Made by a program: the position numbers and the translations under genes. Below the pieces are notes generated by a model. The model was not told the DNA's origin, did not search any database, and worked only from the letters and a program-made list of their open reading frames with translations. From Mercurialis annua (taxonomy: Eukaryota; Streptophyta; Magnoliopsida; Malpighiales; Euphorbiaceae), in the NCBI RefSeq assembly GCF_937616625.2, contig NC_065571.1, positions 14,448,501 through 14,512,500 of the forward strand: DNA of 64,000 nucleotides, read 5' to 3'. Shown piece after piece: positions 34,497 through 46,714 of this stretch. The first letter of the stretch is position 1. Each line of letters starts with the position of its first letter.

Positions 34497-37244
34497 TCAT
34501 CTGATAAGTGTGAAGCTTGTTGTTTAGGCAAGTTACACCGTGTCACCTTACCATTGACACATCATCATAGCAAAAAACCTTTAGAACTTGTTCATTCTAA
34601 TGTATGGGGTTCTGCTCCAATTTGTTCAAATTCGGAATTTAAGTATTTTGTCATTTTTATTGATGATTATTCTTTATTTACTTGGTTTTTTCCAATGAAA
34701 TGCAAAAGTGAGGTTTCTTCAATCTTTTACAAATTTCAAGCCATGGTAGAAAAACAATTTGAGACAAAAATTAAATCCTTCAACTCTGATTGGGGGGGAG
34801 AGTATCGACCTTTAAATACATTTTTTCAACAAACAGGAATCATTCATCGAATCGCTTGTCCTCATACGCATGAACAAAATGGCACTTCTGAGAGAAACAT
34901 TCGTCATATAGTTGATATTGGACTAACATTGTTAGGTCATTGTGGTGCTCCATATAAATATTGGGAGTTCTCCTTTGAAACTGTCATATTTTTAATCAAT
35001 CGTTTGCCTACGACTGCATTGCAGAATAAAATTCCATTCCAACTATTATACCATAATGTTCCTGATTTCACTTTTTTGAAAGTCTTTGGATGTGCTATAT
35101 ACCCCCTTCTTCGCCCATTCAACAAACACAAATTTTCGTATCGCACTACTCAGTGTATTTTTCTGGGCTACTCCCCTTCGCATCTCGGGTATCGTTGTCT
35201 TGACAAAAATACTGGAAAAATTTATGTTGCACGTCATGTGACATTTGATGAGAAACTATTTCCCTTCAAACAACTCTCTTCTTCTACTTCGGATGTACCG
35301 CCGTTAGCTTGTCTAATTTACCATGGTTACAGCTCAGTCATTCAATGCCCGTGGAACACCGTATCTCACCTACATCAGGTATGTCATCTAATTTTAGCAA
35401 TTCTAATCCTACTACACCACTATCTTCTCATTCAGTGCCTATATGTTCTCCTACTTCATCTATCTCACAGCCTAAACGTACTTTAGGTAGTGACTTATCA
35501 CAATCTACAACTTCAACCACCCTTATCTCTAATCCGGATAACTCACAAAATTCTTCTACATCAGTTGATACTGATTGTAACCAAACCCAACCACAACGCA
35601 TTCATCAAATGGAATTGCGTCCCACGGCTTTGCTTCGAAAACCAATCAGATATCTCTCTTTCTTAACAACTTCTTCTCCTACAATTCCTCCTGAACCTAC
35701 GTCTTTCACAAAAGCCAACGAATTACCGGAATGGCAACAGGCAATGAGACTTGAAATGGAAGCGTTGTTGCGTAACAAAACATGGATTTTGACACCACCA
35801 TCTCCTAATCAAAATGTGATTGGCAATCGCTGGATATATAAAATTAAAAAAAATGCGGATGGGTCTATAGAGAAGTACAAAGCTCGCTTAGTTGCTCGTG
35901 GGTATACATAAGAGTATGGTCTCGACTATCGGGAGACATTTAGTCCTGTTGTGAAGCCTATAACAATCAGAACTGATCTCTTCGTAGCAGTCTCAAATGG
36001 TTGACATATAAGGAAATTGGATGTTAGTAATGCATTTCTAAATGGGGATTTAGAGGAGGATGTCTACATGGTTCAACCACAAGGGTTTATAGACAAGCAT
36101 TTTCCTCATTATGTTTGCAAACTGAAAAAATCCTTATATGGCCTCAAACAAGCACCACGTGCTTGGTTTCAAAAGCTCAGCAATTTTTTGCTTACAATTG
36201 GTTTTTGTGGTTCCCATGCAGATCCATCACTCTTTATTTACAACAAAAATCAGTTTACATGTTTCTTGTTGATCTATGTTGATGATATTCTCGTTACAGG
36301 AAATGATGCTCAGTTAGTTCATTCATTGATTAAGCAATTGTCTTCCATGTTTTTACTACGGGATCTTGGCCTCTTGCATTACTTTTTGGGTATTCAGGTG
36401 CATTCTAAGTCATTGGGTCTTCTTCTCTCTCAATCTGGCTATGCTACTGACATCCTAAAATCAGCAGGTATGCTCTCTTGTAAGCCATGTTCAACACCTA
36501 TGGCTGTTGGTTCTCCTTTGCAAAAGGCCGGTACCTCTTTGTCTGAACTTGAGGCTTTGCAATATCGCAAAATTTGCGGTAGTCTTCAATATCTAACCAT
36601 CACGAGACCAGACATTTCCTTCTCAGTCAATCGCTTATGCCAGTATATGCATCATCCCACAGTGGACCATTTTAAGGCGATGAAACGGGTTACGGTACTT
36701 GCAAGGAACATTACACGAAGGGTTGTTCATCACCAAGTGCTCCACTACTACTCTCACAGCCTTTTCCGATGCGGATTGGGCCGGTTGCCCAGATGATCGA
36801 AAATCTACCGGAGGCTACTTGATTTATTTGGGTTCAAATTTACTAGCTTGGAATTCTAGAAAACAGCAAACTGTTGCGCGATCTTCGACTAAATCAGAAT
36901 TTAAAGCGGTAGCAGATGTTAGCGTTCAGCTACAATGGCTCTCGGTCTTACTCTCGGAACTTCAGGTCAAGCTCTCAGCTCCTCCGCATATCTGGTGCGA
37001 TAATGTTGGCGCTGTTTTTTTATCAACAAATCCAGTGTTTCATGCACGGACAAGACATGTCGAAGTGGATTATCATTTTGTTCGTCAAAGGGTTGCCAGT
37101 AAAGCGTTAACAGTAGCTCCTCTTTCCAGTCAAGATCAGCTTGCTGACATCTTGACAAAGCCATTAGCTCGATCCTTATTTCAACATTTCAAGAGCAAGC
37201 TTCGGTTACTTTCTTCACCACCTTCAGCTTGTGGGGCGTGTTAA
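34497..37244 (+). pseudogene. Copia integrase-RT-RNase H, several lesions
   Basis: The pre-integrase Cys pair KCEACCLGKLH is near 34510. Integrase shows LVHSNVWGSAP, where relatives have Asp in place of the Asn (a likely loss of the first catalytic residue), then NSDWGGEY and EQNGTSER. A frame change lies near 35300. RT reads KARLVARGYT, then TAA at 35909-35911 and TGA at 36002-36004, then LDVSNAFLNGDLEED and YVDDILVTG. A frame change near 36690 leads to RNase H (SDADWAGCPDDRKSTGG, SSTKSEFKAVAD, DILTKPLARS). The frame ends at the 3' LTR. It is clearly inactive. Confidence 0.85.
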
Positions 37245-37395
37245 AGACTTGATAGTTATCGTTTATTAACTATTAGTTATCTATTCCAATTGTACTTCTT
37301 ATCATATAGCTGTACATCTATTAGTATAAATACTGATGTAATATATGTGATTGAGATTAACACAATATATTCAAAGCTTTCATCTCTACGGTTTT
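37240..37395 (+). repeat. 3' LTR of deleted copia
   Basis: Starts TGTTAAAGACTTGATAG after a purine tract. The right boundary near 37390 is a guess. Confidence 0.6.
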
Positions 37396-37424
37396 GACTT
37401 CCTTAAATTTTGAATTAATATATA

Positions 37425-37430
<6 letters not shown>

Positions 37431-37477
<47 letters not shown>
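37431..37477. repeat. (AT)n microsatellite
   Basis: About 23 uninterrupted AT dinucleotides directly after the copia 3' LTR region. Confidence 0.95.
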
Positions 37478-37478
<1 letters not shown>

Positions 37479-37479
37479 C

Positions 37480-38465
37480 ACTTAATCACATTGGGCTTGT
37501 ACAACCCATAACTGTTTTGGGCATGTTCTTAGTGTGCGACCCTGTAGGTTCATATAACGTTGGCAGTAGGCCCGAAATCCCTATTTCAGCCCACAAGTCA
37601 TAAGTGGCCTCTAGCAAGACATTATGACTACCCAAGTTATACGAATATCGACAATCCGATTTAACCATTTATAATAATATTTTAATTCCTTTGTCTCTCG
37701 ATATCCAGATTGAATATAAGGCATAGTCCTATCATCCTTATAATATTCAATCATTAGTTTCCTGATTCTAAGTAGACTGAAAATGATAACTCCTTATCAA
37801 TTCATTTAGCATGGCCATGCATTTCCTTCAGTCTATCTTCTTCAAGGGGCCCATAGATATCTTACTCAAATAAATGAGGGACAAATTCCTTCTCAGTCAC
37901 ACACATTTCTCACATAGTTACTTTCATATCCAATGACAATCTATTCCATTATCCTGTTAAAGATAATGTAAGACTGTATCAAAATATGAAATAGCTATGT
38001 AGAAATCCATGATGATTTCAAGGTCAAAGGATTATACTAATAGAACTGTAATGAGAATTACTTATGACAGTGATCTATGTAGTATTCTCAAAGTGGGTCA
38101 TCCAGTGCCTTATTTCTCAAATAGCACCTATGATTTGACTTAATATCTCATATACATGATTAGTAAAACATAATCATCAGTCAACATCATACTAGTCTGA
38201 ATGTTCTATTAAGATTAGGGATAGATGGAATATAATTCTTTTATAAAACCTAAAGGTTCTACTATCAAGTTACATACTTGATGACCTTAGAAAGAATTAA
38301 CCATTCAAGTATTTTAATCATTAATATAAAATGATAAAAACTGTCAATTAATAAATAAAAAAAATGATAAAGTCAAAATATGGTCAAACATGATTGACCT
38401 AGTGCATATCACTAACAGTGATAGTGTAATTCTACTATAATCAACGAGGGTCATGTTGATTGGCA
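37480..38465. other. Non-coding, probably dispersed repeat
   Basis: The stretch from GGGCTTGTACAACCCATAAC onward has the moderately GC-balanced, word-rich look of an LTR or leader. No coding frame of note is present. It may be the other half of the repeat at 33868-34370. Confidence 0.35.
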
Positions 38466-38471
38466 CATCAT

Positions 38472-38677
38472 CACTACAAAAAATACTAAGATTGGCAGTA
38501 AATATTTTTACTGCTAATAGTGTTAAAATTGTTAGTATTAACATATAGCAACAGAAAACAATCGTGGCATTTTGCTGTTAATAAAATGTTGTCTTAAGGC
38601 TATAACTTAACTAATGACAACAATTTTTAAAATTATTGTCGTAAAATGTCTTTTAGCATACAGAATTTCTTGTAGTG
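38472..38677. mobile_element. CACTA-type MITE, 206 bp
   Basis: Begins CACTACAAAAAATACT and ends AATTTCTTGTAGTG. The 3-bp duplication CAT lies at 38469-38471 and 38678-38680. Its interior differs from the MITE at 32560. Confidence 0.75.
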
Positions 38678-38689
38678 CATATAGCTAGC

Positions 38690-40990
38690 TAGATGAGACC
38701 AAACTTATAAAACATTGCAAAACAAAAGAAATAAAAGAAATAGAAGACTATGAAGCACCAACAGTTTTTCGGAGCGTTATATATAAAAAAACACAAAGAT
38801 ACGGTGAAGATACGTATTTGACACTGAAAATTTTGTGTCTTGATACTATTTACTGTCCAAAGAGATGGGACACATCGAGGACGCTTCAAGGTGGTATTTT
38901 TGTTAATTTAATGTATTCAATACGAGTATTTTCTTTAGAAAAATTATGTAAATGGACCTAAAACTCAAGTTTTATTAGAGTAAGCTACTATATATCCTAA
39001 TTCTAATTAGGAAAAACAAAAACAAAACACGCTACAATACAAAATGATGCCCTCGCTTTCTTTTCTTCCTCTTCTTTTCAGTTGTTATCAACAAATTAAC
39101 AGGAGAAAACCCAACCTACAATTCAGATATAATTAAGCTCCTCAAATCGTTATTTTCTTAACTTTTTTAGTTCTTTTTTTAATTTTTTACTAATATTAAA
39201 CTACATATTGATAAATTATGCATGTTATGATATAATATTCATATTTTTTACATCTTTAGGCTATACGAATAAATGTACATTTTTCAGAAACATTTAATTT
39301 GCCGTGTCCCTGCTGTATTTCAGTCCTTTTTCCAAATTACTGCTCTCTATTCCCATACCGATGCTCGTACCCGTATCTGTATCGATGCTTCATAGATAAA
39401 GAGTAGTGTACATACATGATACATATATAGTGCAAAGGAATAATTTTAGAGTTCAAGTAAAGGGAAGAAATGTTGAAAGAATATAGGACCAAAATCCAAC
39501 TCAATATTGAGTGCGAGCATGGTGATGATTGTGAAATCCTATAAGATGACATACTATTGTGCAACCCTAAATGTAAAAGTAAAGAGCGACGCGGAAGAGT
39601 GGGGAGGTGAAAATTTGGTAGCTATCTCTTTCTGAATTTATATGTATGATAGGACCATATTGTAGAATCAAAGTTATGCGGCTAGCTTGCGATGGGTTTT
39701 TAACCTTTTTTTTCTTTGGAATTTTGTTGTTTTTCGTGAGCTCGTCAAAATTCATGAGTTTTTTCTTATGCTTGGTTAATGTTTTGTGGCTTAATGTCTT
39801 AAAAAATTCTGACATTTCATCCCCTTTCCGATTCTATTATGACGTTGCAAATCGATCAAATTTACTCTATTTTTTATTTTATTTTTCATTTCAATTGTAA
39901 CCTAAAGCATAAAATTAACTTTTTTATTTGTCTTCTGAATAAATTTAAAATAATTTTTCAAAAAAAAATGTTTACAAAGTTGATTCAATTTTATATGTTT
40001 TTGTTTCAATTTGAAAAAATTAAAAATGAAAGTCTCCATACAAAAGAGTCTAATTTGTTTATTTGAGACGCTTATTCATCTTTATATGTGTCATACATGT
40101 CTCTAACATTTAACTCAAAATTATCTATGTTTTCATGGTTCGAAAAGGTGCATTTATTGTCTCTTTAAATGATTCATTTAGACCCTCACACTTCATCATA
40201 CAGTAAGGAGCATATATGATATTCTTTTTTGAAAAATGTTAATGTGTAAATGAATTCATTTAAAAACGCTAGGAATATATATACATATTTTCAAAAAATG
40301 AGGATATAGAAGATTTTGAGTCCAAATTGTAGAGCCATGTATGACCTCTTTTTCTTTTTTCTTTTTTGAAAGTTAGGAGAAACTAATCAATTTAGTCTCA
40401 TCTCAAGGAATTTATTTAGAAAATCAATCCTGAAAAGAAGTATTGTATTTTTTTAAATAACAATGTACAATCGATATTATTTTAAATGTATTCTATAGTA
40501 TTTTTAAAAAGACTTATTAGTTTAAAATTTTATTATGTATAAAAATTTCAATATGTTGGCTCTATGAGTTACTTTTAAAAAATTATTTAATCTAATATTT
40601 AATAAAAAAATTATTTATTTTTTTATATAATGATGTATTTTAGTATAAAATCTCAAAGGTTATCGAACTATGTATTTTACTTTTAAATAGATGTTATATT
40701 GATAACATGGCAATGACAAGTGGTGTGACATGGGAAATTTGAAATTCCTACAGGTAAATCATTTGAAACTATAATATTACAAAGAAATTCCATGAATTTT
40801 AAAAATAATAGATGAATTTATTTTGCAATAAAATCAATTTATGTGAAATATTATTAGTCTTTTCACTTGTAGACCGCTTGATTTTTTTATTATTATCATT
40901 GGATGTGATTAATATATTCTAACACTTATTAATTAAGACAATGATGATTGAATTGTATTGAATTCGATTTTCAGGCTCATGAAAGAAATA
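38690..40990. other. AT-rich intergenic DNA, nothing recognised
   Basis: Several open frames of 60-84 codons (for example 39337-39564, 39646-39900) are low-complexity and lack domains. No boundary pairs found. Confidence 0.5.
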
Positions 40991-41067
40991 CCTGATTAAT
41001 TCATAGGGATCATTTATTCCTAGGGTAACTGAAATTTTCCAAAACTATAAATATGGTAACTGAACTT

Positions 41068-42088
41068 TCTTTTGAGAGAAAAATGATTCTATTAAATCAA
41101 ATCAGAAGCAGTTACATTAGTGAGATATTCAGGAAAGTGACAGAATCATTCCTGATGACCTGACAGGGAACTAGCGTGATGCGCTAACACATGCGCCGCT
41201 TGGTTCGCAGACCGCCTCACAAACAAAAATAAAATATTATCAAACTGCTTCGTCAATACTGAGCAATCTTCGATCAAGAGATCAGACTCTGACGACTCTT
41301 GATTCCTAATCTCCAATACCACCTCCATTGCATCCGACTCCACAATTATCTTGTCGGTATCTTTCAACCAACTAAGCGCTTCCCTGATACCCATAGCTTC
41401 TGCTAACCTAGGAGAATAATTTCCAAACCCACTACACTGTCTATCTTGGACTACAGCTCCACGCCAATCACGAACCACAATGCCTACACCCACACGCTGC
41501 TGTCCTGGAAAAGTTGCAGCATCTGTATTTACTTTGAGCCAACCAACCGGTGGGGGACTCCATCTTATACGACCGTCGTCTCTGAGAATGACTGGAGTAC
41601 CCAAGTTTTTGGAACAGCAGTTTGCTGCCTGCCAAGAAGCCAACTAGAAACACGCCCCTTCAACAACCGCAGAAGCAGTACCAACCTGATCCTTCCAGAC
41701 TGCGTTATTCCTGTTGAGCCAAAGATTCCAGCTGATATATGCTGCCAGAGACAACTCCTCGTCACCCAGACTACTAACCCAACTCTTACACCAATCCAAA
41801 ATACTCCCCGGCAACGAAACACAAATATTCAGCCCCGCCAGTCTCTAACTAGTAGCAGCTATGGGGCAATCCACAAATAAATGCCCTACTGAATCAGTCC
41901 CAGACTTACAACACGCACACACTGAATTCACAAAAACATGACGGCTCGCCAACGCAACTGCCGTAGGGAGGTAACCCGCGCAAAGCCCCCAAATGAAATT
42001 TCAAATGTGGAGCGGAGCTTTGATGCGCCAGATCCTACTCCAAATATCATTCGAACTCAACTCCATATACCCACAATTTGCTATGAAT
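41068..42088 (-). mobile_element. 5'-truncated LINE, 16-bp duplication
   Basis: TATGGTAACTGAACTT occurs at 41052-41067 and 42089-42104, exactly flanking zf-RVT and RNase H sequence on the minus strand. The LINE was copied into the left arm of the foldback MITE at 41007. Confidence 0.85.
41146..42084 (-). pseudogene. LINE zf-RVT and RNase H domains, truncated
   Basis: From 42080 downward the minus strand reads SSNDIWSRIWRIKAPLH, a zf-RVT start. A cysteine cluster CACCKSGTDSVGHLFVDCP and WNLWLNRNNAVWKD follow. Stops lie near 42000, 41849 and 41645. The last 165 codons (41643-41146) are open and form an RNase H with NTDAAT, E in RLAEAMGIREAL, D in VESDAMEVV and a C-terminal ANQAAHVLAHHA helix. 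In that last motif Asn replaces the usual Asp or Arg context. The reverse transcriptase is missing, so the copy is dead. Confidence 0.8.
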
Positions 42089-42809
42089 TATGGTAACTGA
42101 ACTTAAAACAAATTAAAATGATACTAAACTTTCAAATTTAAAATTCCGGAACATTTATAAGTGATTTTCGATCAGATTATGCATATGTGGCTATTAGTAT
42201 TTGATTATTTATGACAAATTATATCTCAATATATCACCTGTACGCATAATCAACCAAAAATTAACTCTAATTTTTATTTTTTTTCAATGACTGAAAATCT
42301 TAATTTTTTGAATAAAATTATAGTTTAATAACCATTTACTATGTTTTAAAGTTCAGTAATTATTTTATAATTTTAAGAAAGTTCGTAATCCCATAATCAT
42401 TTATCCTAATTCATAGACTATAAGGTCACCGGATGCTCTAGCTTGGATAAAATAGTAATAATGTTTATGAAAATGAAATATGGAAATTGTACGCAATTCC
42501 AAAGCAGACAAATGCATGATTTTTGAATAAAGGGTCAAGGTAGATGCATGATTTTTAAATAAAAAATAAATCCGATTTTTAAATTCATAATCTGCAATTA
42601 AATCATCCACTATCAATTATTTTGATTAATTAAAAATAATACTTTCAGTTTTTAAGATTTTGTTTTTTTATGAATCTCTATTTTTAAAATTATTAAAGAC
42701 AAAATTATATAACATGAATAAATTATAGACCGGGAGGATCCAATTTTATCTTCAGTTGACCTAAAATAAAAAAAAAATATCTTTAATTGATCTAGAATAA
42801 AAAAAATTA

Positions 42810-43018
42810 GGATTGGGATTCTCTCAAGTTTAAAATGAACTTGAGAGTTGAGAGGGTCATGTTCACGATCTATACCGTTCATTGTAAAATGAACGGTGTA
42901 GATTAATTTAATTAAAATTGTTCTTTTTTTTTATCTACACCGTTCATTTTACAATGAACGGTGTAGATCGTGAACATGACCCCTTCAAATTCATTTGAAT
43001 TTGAGAGAATCCCAATCC
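42810..43018. mobile_element. Mutator-type foldback MITE, 209 bp
   Basis: Termini are GGATTGGGATTCTCTCAA and TTGAGAGAATCCCAATCC. Long inner palindromes include CACCGTTCATTTTACAATGA. A perfect 9-bp duplication AAAAAATTA lies at 42801-42809 and 43019-43027. Confidence 0.85.
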
Positions 43019-43273
43019 AAAAAATTATACTTAATTGATCAAAATATTTAAAATAAATTATTTAACTCTGAATCACTTAGAAAGTGAATTTCCTTTTACT
43101 CCATAATCTTTTATGACCATAGTTTTTTTATAGCATAATTGAAAACGAAACTACTAAACAGTTTTTCTTTTTCATAATCAAATCTTCCAACTATAATTTT
43201 GTTTAATAAAATTCCTAAATTTTTTAATTTAATCGTTCATAAATCATGTCATTAAGAATATGATTAAATAAAC

Positions 43274-44312
43274 GAGAAATTTTTTAATAGACTCATTCCA
43301 ACACGTCATCTATAGACTAAACCTATCATATTATGACACGTCATTAAAATAATAGCATTATCGTAATATTACTATTCAAAAGTGTAAATAAATAAAGATT
43401 AAAATCCTAGTTGTCTCTCTCTTTTGAAAAACCTCTCAAACCCTAGTAAGTTTTTTCTTTTTGTTAATTTGGGAGGTGGTTTTTGGCCATTTTTGGCCAA
43501 AAATCACCTCCAAAATCTCTCTAATTCAGTTTTTTAGTCCTTTCCATGGTTTTTGTCTTTCATTTTAAATAAAATTTCTTTCTTGGCCAATTTTGGTCTA
43601 GATCTAGAAATTATTTTCTACCTTAGTATCTTAATTTTATTAGATATGTTCTAATCGAAATTAAGAGTAGTTTTTTTCATCGTTGGAGATGAAATTGTTT
43701 TTTGCAATGCAAGCGACTTGGATCTCTAAAACAATTAGAGCCACCATCTTATGACGGATTTTACCAAATATCGGTATGTTTTGCGTCAGTATAGATGATG
43801 CCTTTAATGTTCAAAAGAAGAGATATGTCACAGAAGATGTGATTAGGGACTTTAACGATGAAGTTATAGCTGCTAGCTGTAGCAGTCGTGCGATTAAAGT
43901 TAGTATTATCATGGCAAGCGAAGCTAATCTAATTCTCTTTATTTCAAAAGTTGTAATGGATGCTTTCAACAACAATTATTTGCTTGTAATATTATTAGTT
44001 TGATAGCACATGACTACTTTAGCTTAATTGAGATGCATACATGTTCTATTAATTACGATAGAAAATCTCATGTGTTAGCATATGACTATTTTAGTTTATC
44101 GAATTGGTTGGGGCATGTCCCTCCAATTATCAAATTCTATGTACTGACTTATCAATCAGATTTTGATTAATAGAACTTTTTATTTCAAAAAAAAAAGTGT
44201 AAATAAGTAATAAACAAAATTACAATAATGCCATTATTTTTAATGACGTGTCACAATGTGATAGGCTAGTTTACGGATGACCTGGTAAACTCAGTCTACC
44301 TAAAAATCTCTC
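43274..44312. mobile_element. Mutator-type MITE hosting a retroposed insert
   Basis: Arms GAGAAATTTTTTAATAGACT at left and AGTCTACCTAAAAATCTCTC at right, with inner match GACACGTCATTAAAA/TTTTTAATGACGTGTC. A perfect 9-bp duplication TAAATAAAC lies at 43265-43273 and 44313-44321. The native element is about 220 bp. Confidence 0.85.
43396..44192 (+). mobile_element. Poly(A)-tailed retroposed insert, 18-bp duplication
   Basis: AAAAGTGTAAATAAATAA at 43378-43395 recurs at 44193-44210 with one mismatch, and the insert ends in a run of A. The body (about 797 bp) carries a short frame at 43776-44003 without recognisable domain. The end (TTGATTAATAGAAC...TTTATTTC) is LINE-like. It is probably an internally deleted L1-type copy or a retrocopied transcript. 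Confidence 0.7.
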
Positions 44313-44321
44313 TAAATAAAC

Positions 44322-44925
44322 ATATACAATTGGAGGACCCAATTATAAAAAAAATAAACAAAAAATTTAGATACTCTGCGACAAGATTTGCCTTCTTTAA
44401 TTTAAACAGGATCACACAGAATATACACCAACTTATTTTCAACATGAATGAACCTATGTGCGGAAGTGGAAGGCATCACCTCATCAAAGGTTTGGAATTG
44501 AGAGATGTGAAGGTACAATAGGCATGTGAAACCTTATGTTGGGTCATATCATAATTAGATGTTCCAGCCTATGGTGGTACTATTTCTTCAATTCCAGAAT
44601 TACACAATTATTTGAGGCAATGTAACTGTTTTGAGCTAGAATACCTATTTATGTTTCGATTTTATATTCATTCATGATCTGCTCTGATCGAGTCGACCTA
44701 ATCATAATATTGAAGACTGGGAACTTTCCTCGAAAACCCTGAATTCCTGAAAGAGTGGAAGATGGTGCAAAATAGAATCTCATATATATATATATATATA
44801 TATATATTATCTTTAGTTAGTCGGAAAATTATCGGTGTATGGCCACAAGTTTGTTCCATGTTGGCTATGTTTCATTCAGGGATGGTTTTTTTTTTAAGTA
44901 ATGGAATAGCTATCTTTCACTTTTT
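44322..44925. other. Non-coding; (TA)n tract at 44782-44808
   Basis: A 63-codon frame at 44330-44521 has no recognised motif. A TA microsatellite of about 13 units lies at 44782-44808. Nothing else supported. Confidence 0.45.
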
Positions 44926-44927
44926 AA

Positions 44928-45188
44928 GAGTAGTTATGTTTGGCTCATGAAATATGTGCGAAATAGAATCACTATTCCGTGTGAAATGGCTATTTTTTAT
45001 TTTGGTTTATGAAATAATCATTTCACGGATATTTTAAGAATTTGTGGAATAAACACTCCTCTCAAACATGACCTTATTTCTTAAAAACATACAATTACTA
45101 TTTTATGAATCAAAGTAAAAAAAGTAAATATTTTATACAAAATAGCTATATCATTCCGAACTTATTTCATAAACCAAACATATCCCTC
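44928..45188. repeat. Inverted repeat, MITE-like, no clear duplication
   Basis: GAGTAGTTATGTTTGGCTCA...GAAATA at left matches, inverted, ...TTTCATAAACCAAACATATCCCTC at right. Related words (AATAAATACTCCTCTCAAA, TAAACCAAACATA) recur at 62090-62190 in the PP2C gene. Confidence 0.55.
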
Positions 45189-45399
45189 GAATAGTAGCTA
45201 TATATATAACTATTTTGATACTGAAAAAATATATTTATAAGGCATAAATTTAACCAAAGTTTATAAGTTTACAAATTTGGATAAATGATGGATATATTAG
45301 CACAATCAAAAAAACCAAAATTGGCAAAAGTCCTAAAAAAAAGGCAAATAAGTCAATGAAATTTACAAAACAAAACTAAATTTCGATACACATCATTTC

Positions 45400-46165
45400 T
45401 CGAATAAATAAATAATTAATTTTCAATTTTAAATTATTAAATATATAAATATATAAATATTTTTTAATATTAAAAAATTAAATAAATATTTATTTTTCTA
45501 AAATAAAAATTTCAAATCGAATCCAGTGAACAGACCCACCACGGTGGGTAGGGGTGTGCATCGGTCGGTTCACCGAACCAAAACCGAATTAACCGAACCC
45601 GAAATGTTAGAAATTAGAATTTTGGTTTGGTTCGGTCGGTTAATTCGGTTTTGGTTGAATACTGCACACCCCTAACGGTGGGTCTGTTCAACGATCCAAT
45701 TTAAAAAAATTGAGAAAAATAAATGTTTATTTAGATTATTAAAATATTAGAATAATTATTTATTTAGTTTTATGAAATTGAAAAATAAATATTTATTTAA
45801 TTTTTGGATGAATTTTTTTCGGCGGCGGCGGCGTATGGCGGTTTCTGGTTGAGTGGTTTGATTTAATTGGATGGATTGGTGATTTAGGTATGATTTAGTT
45901 GGATTGATGGATTATATTTGGTTTTACGGGATGGGTGATTTTAGATTCGGTTAAGTTGTGTTGGTTTGATTTTTTTATTGACATTAAGGATAATATTTTT
46001 GTCATTTTTTAGAGAAAAAAAAAAGGAGCTTGGGCCGTTTTTTGGGCAGTTTTATGGTAAAAAGGTTTAGTTGATCATTAAGTAAAGTTTAATGAATTTA
46101 GTGAGCCATTTTGAAGTTTGAGAGTTTTGTGATAAGTATATTTAAGTTGCAATGCTATGGGTGAT
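45400..46165. mobile_element. Foldback element related to 11545-12298, hAT inserted
   Basis: The two arms around the centre match inverted (GAACAGACCCACC near 45528 against GGTGGGTCTGTTC near 45678, with AAATAAA arms). The right arm shares GGATGGATTGGTGATTTAG-type words with the foldback at 11.5-12.3 kb. It carries a GGCGGCGGCGGCG run near 45822. Outer ends and duplication are not resolved, and the left arm looks truncated. Confidence 0.5.
45549..45674. mobile_element. hAT-type MITE, 126 bp, 8-bp TSD
   Basis: Perfect 12-bp termini TAGGGGTGTGCA and TGCACACCCCTA, flanked by 8-bp duplication ACGGTGGG (45541-45548 and 45675-45682). The interior is rich in TCGGTT/AACCGA words. It sits at the axis of symmetry of the surrounding foldback. 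Confidence 0.85.
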
Positions 46166-46251
46166 TATTAGCCGCTCATTGATAATAGTTTGCTCTTTCT
46201 TAAGGTAAGTTTTCCCTTGTTGAAAAATGAAAGAATAAATCTAATTAAAAA

Positions 46252-46705
46252 CGGCCTAATCACTTAAAAACCCTCTTTTTCTTTAATTTTTTTTTTCAAT
46301 TGCACTCTGACGTTGAAAAACTCTCTCAAAACCCTCCCACTTTTAAATTCCATTTCAATTGCACCCTCACGTTGGAAAATCCTCTCAAAATCTCCTCACC
46401 TTTATATTTTTTTCAATTGTACCCTAAATTGGAAATTTTTATGGTTTTGATTTTAAAAAGTTATTAGATATAATTTTAGGAAGAATGATTTTTTACATTA
46501 TTAATAATATTAGTGTTTAATTAGAATATAGATTAAAAATGAAAGATTATATCTTAAAAAAAATCATGTGAAAAGAGATCAATTCAATATTTTGGGGTAC
46601 AATTGAAAAAGAATATAAATGTGGGGGATTCCGAGAGGATTTCTCTAAGTCAAGGTGTAATTAAAAAAAAAGTTTAAAACTGGAAAACTTTTGAGTGATT
46701 AAACC
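46252..46705. mobile_element. Mutator-type foldback MITE, 454 bp
   Basis: Termini CGGCCTAATCACTTAAAA and TTTTGAGTGATTAAACC, inner inverted words around CAATTG(T/C)ACCC. A 9-bp duplication AATTAAAAA lies at 46243-46251 and 46706-46714. Confidence 0.75.
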
Positions 46706-46714
46706 AATTAAAAA

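Larger units (their letters stand above)
34371..37395 (+). mobile_element. Ty1/copia element with large internal deletion
   Basis: The first about 117 bp of the LTR are present at the left (34371-34488), nearly identical to the right LTR start at 37240. The left LTR remnant then joins directly to sequence just before the pre-integrase domain, so the rest of the LTR, gag and protease are gone. The right LTR start is preceded by GTGGGGCG, a short polypurine tract. The right LTR end and the target duplication were not resolved. Confidence 0.75.
41007..42406. mobile_element. Mutator-type foldback MITE hosting a LINE
   Basis: The arms read GGATCATTTATTCC...GGTAACTGAA at left and ...GTTCGTAATCCCATAATCATTTATCC at right. 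A perfect 10-bp duplication TAATTCATAG lies at 40997-41006 and 42407-42416. Without the LINE it would be about 360 bp. Confidence 0.75.

Noticed and set aside
41446..41880. 144-codon plus-strand frame
   Set aside because: It is the shadow of the LINE zf-RVT/RNase H sequence on the minus strand.
44330..44521. 63-codon frame as a small gene
   Set aside because: No recognisable domain or splice signals in context; it sits between MITEs.
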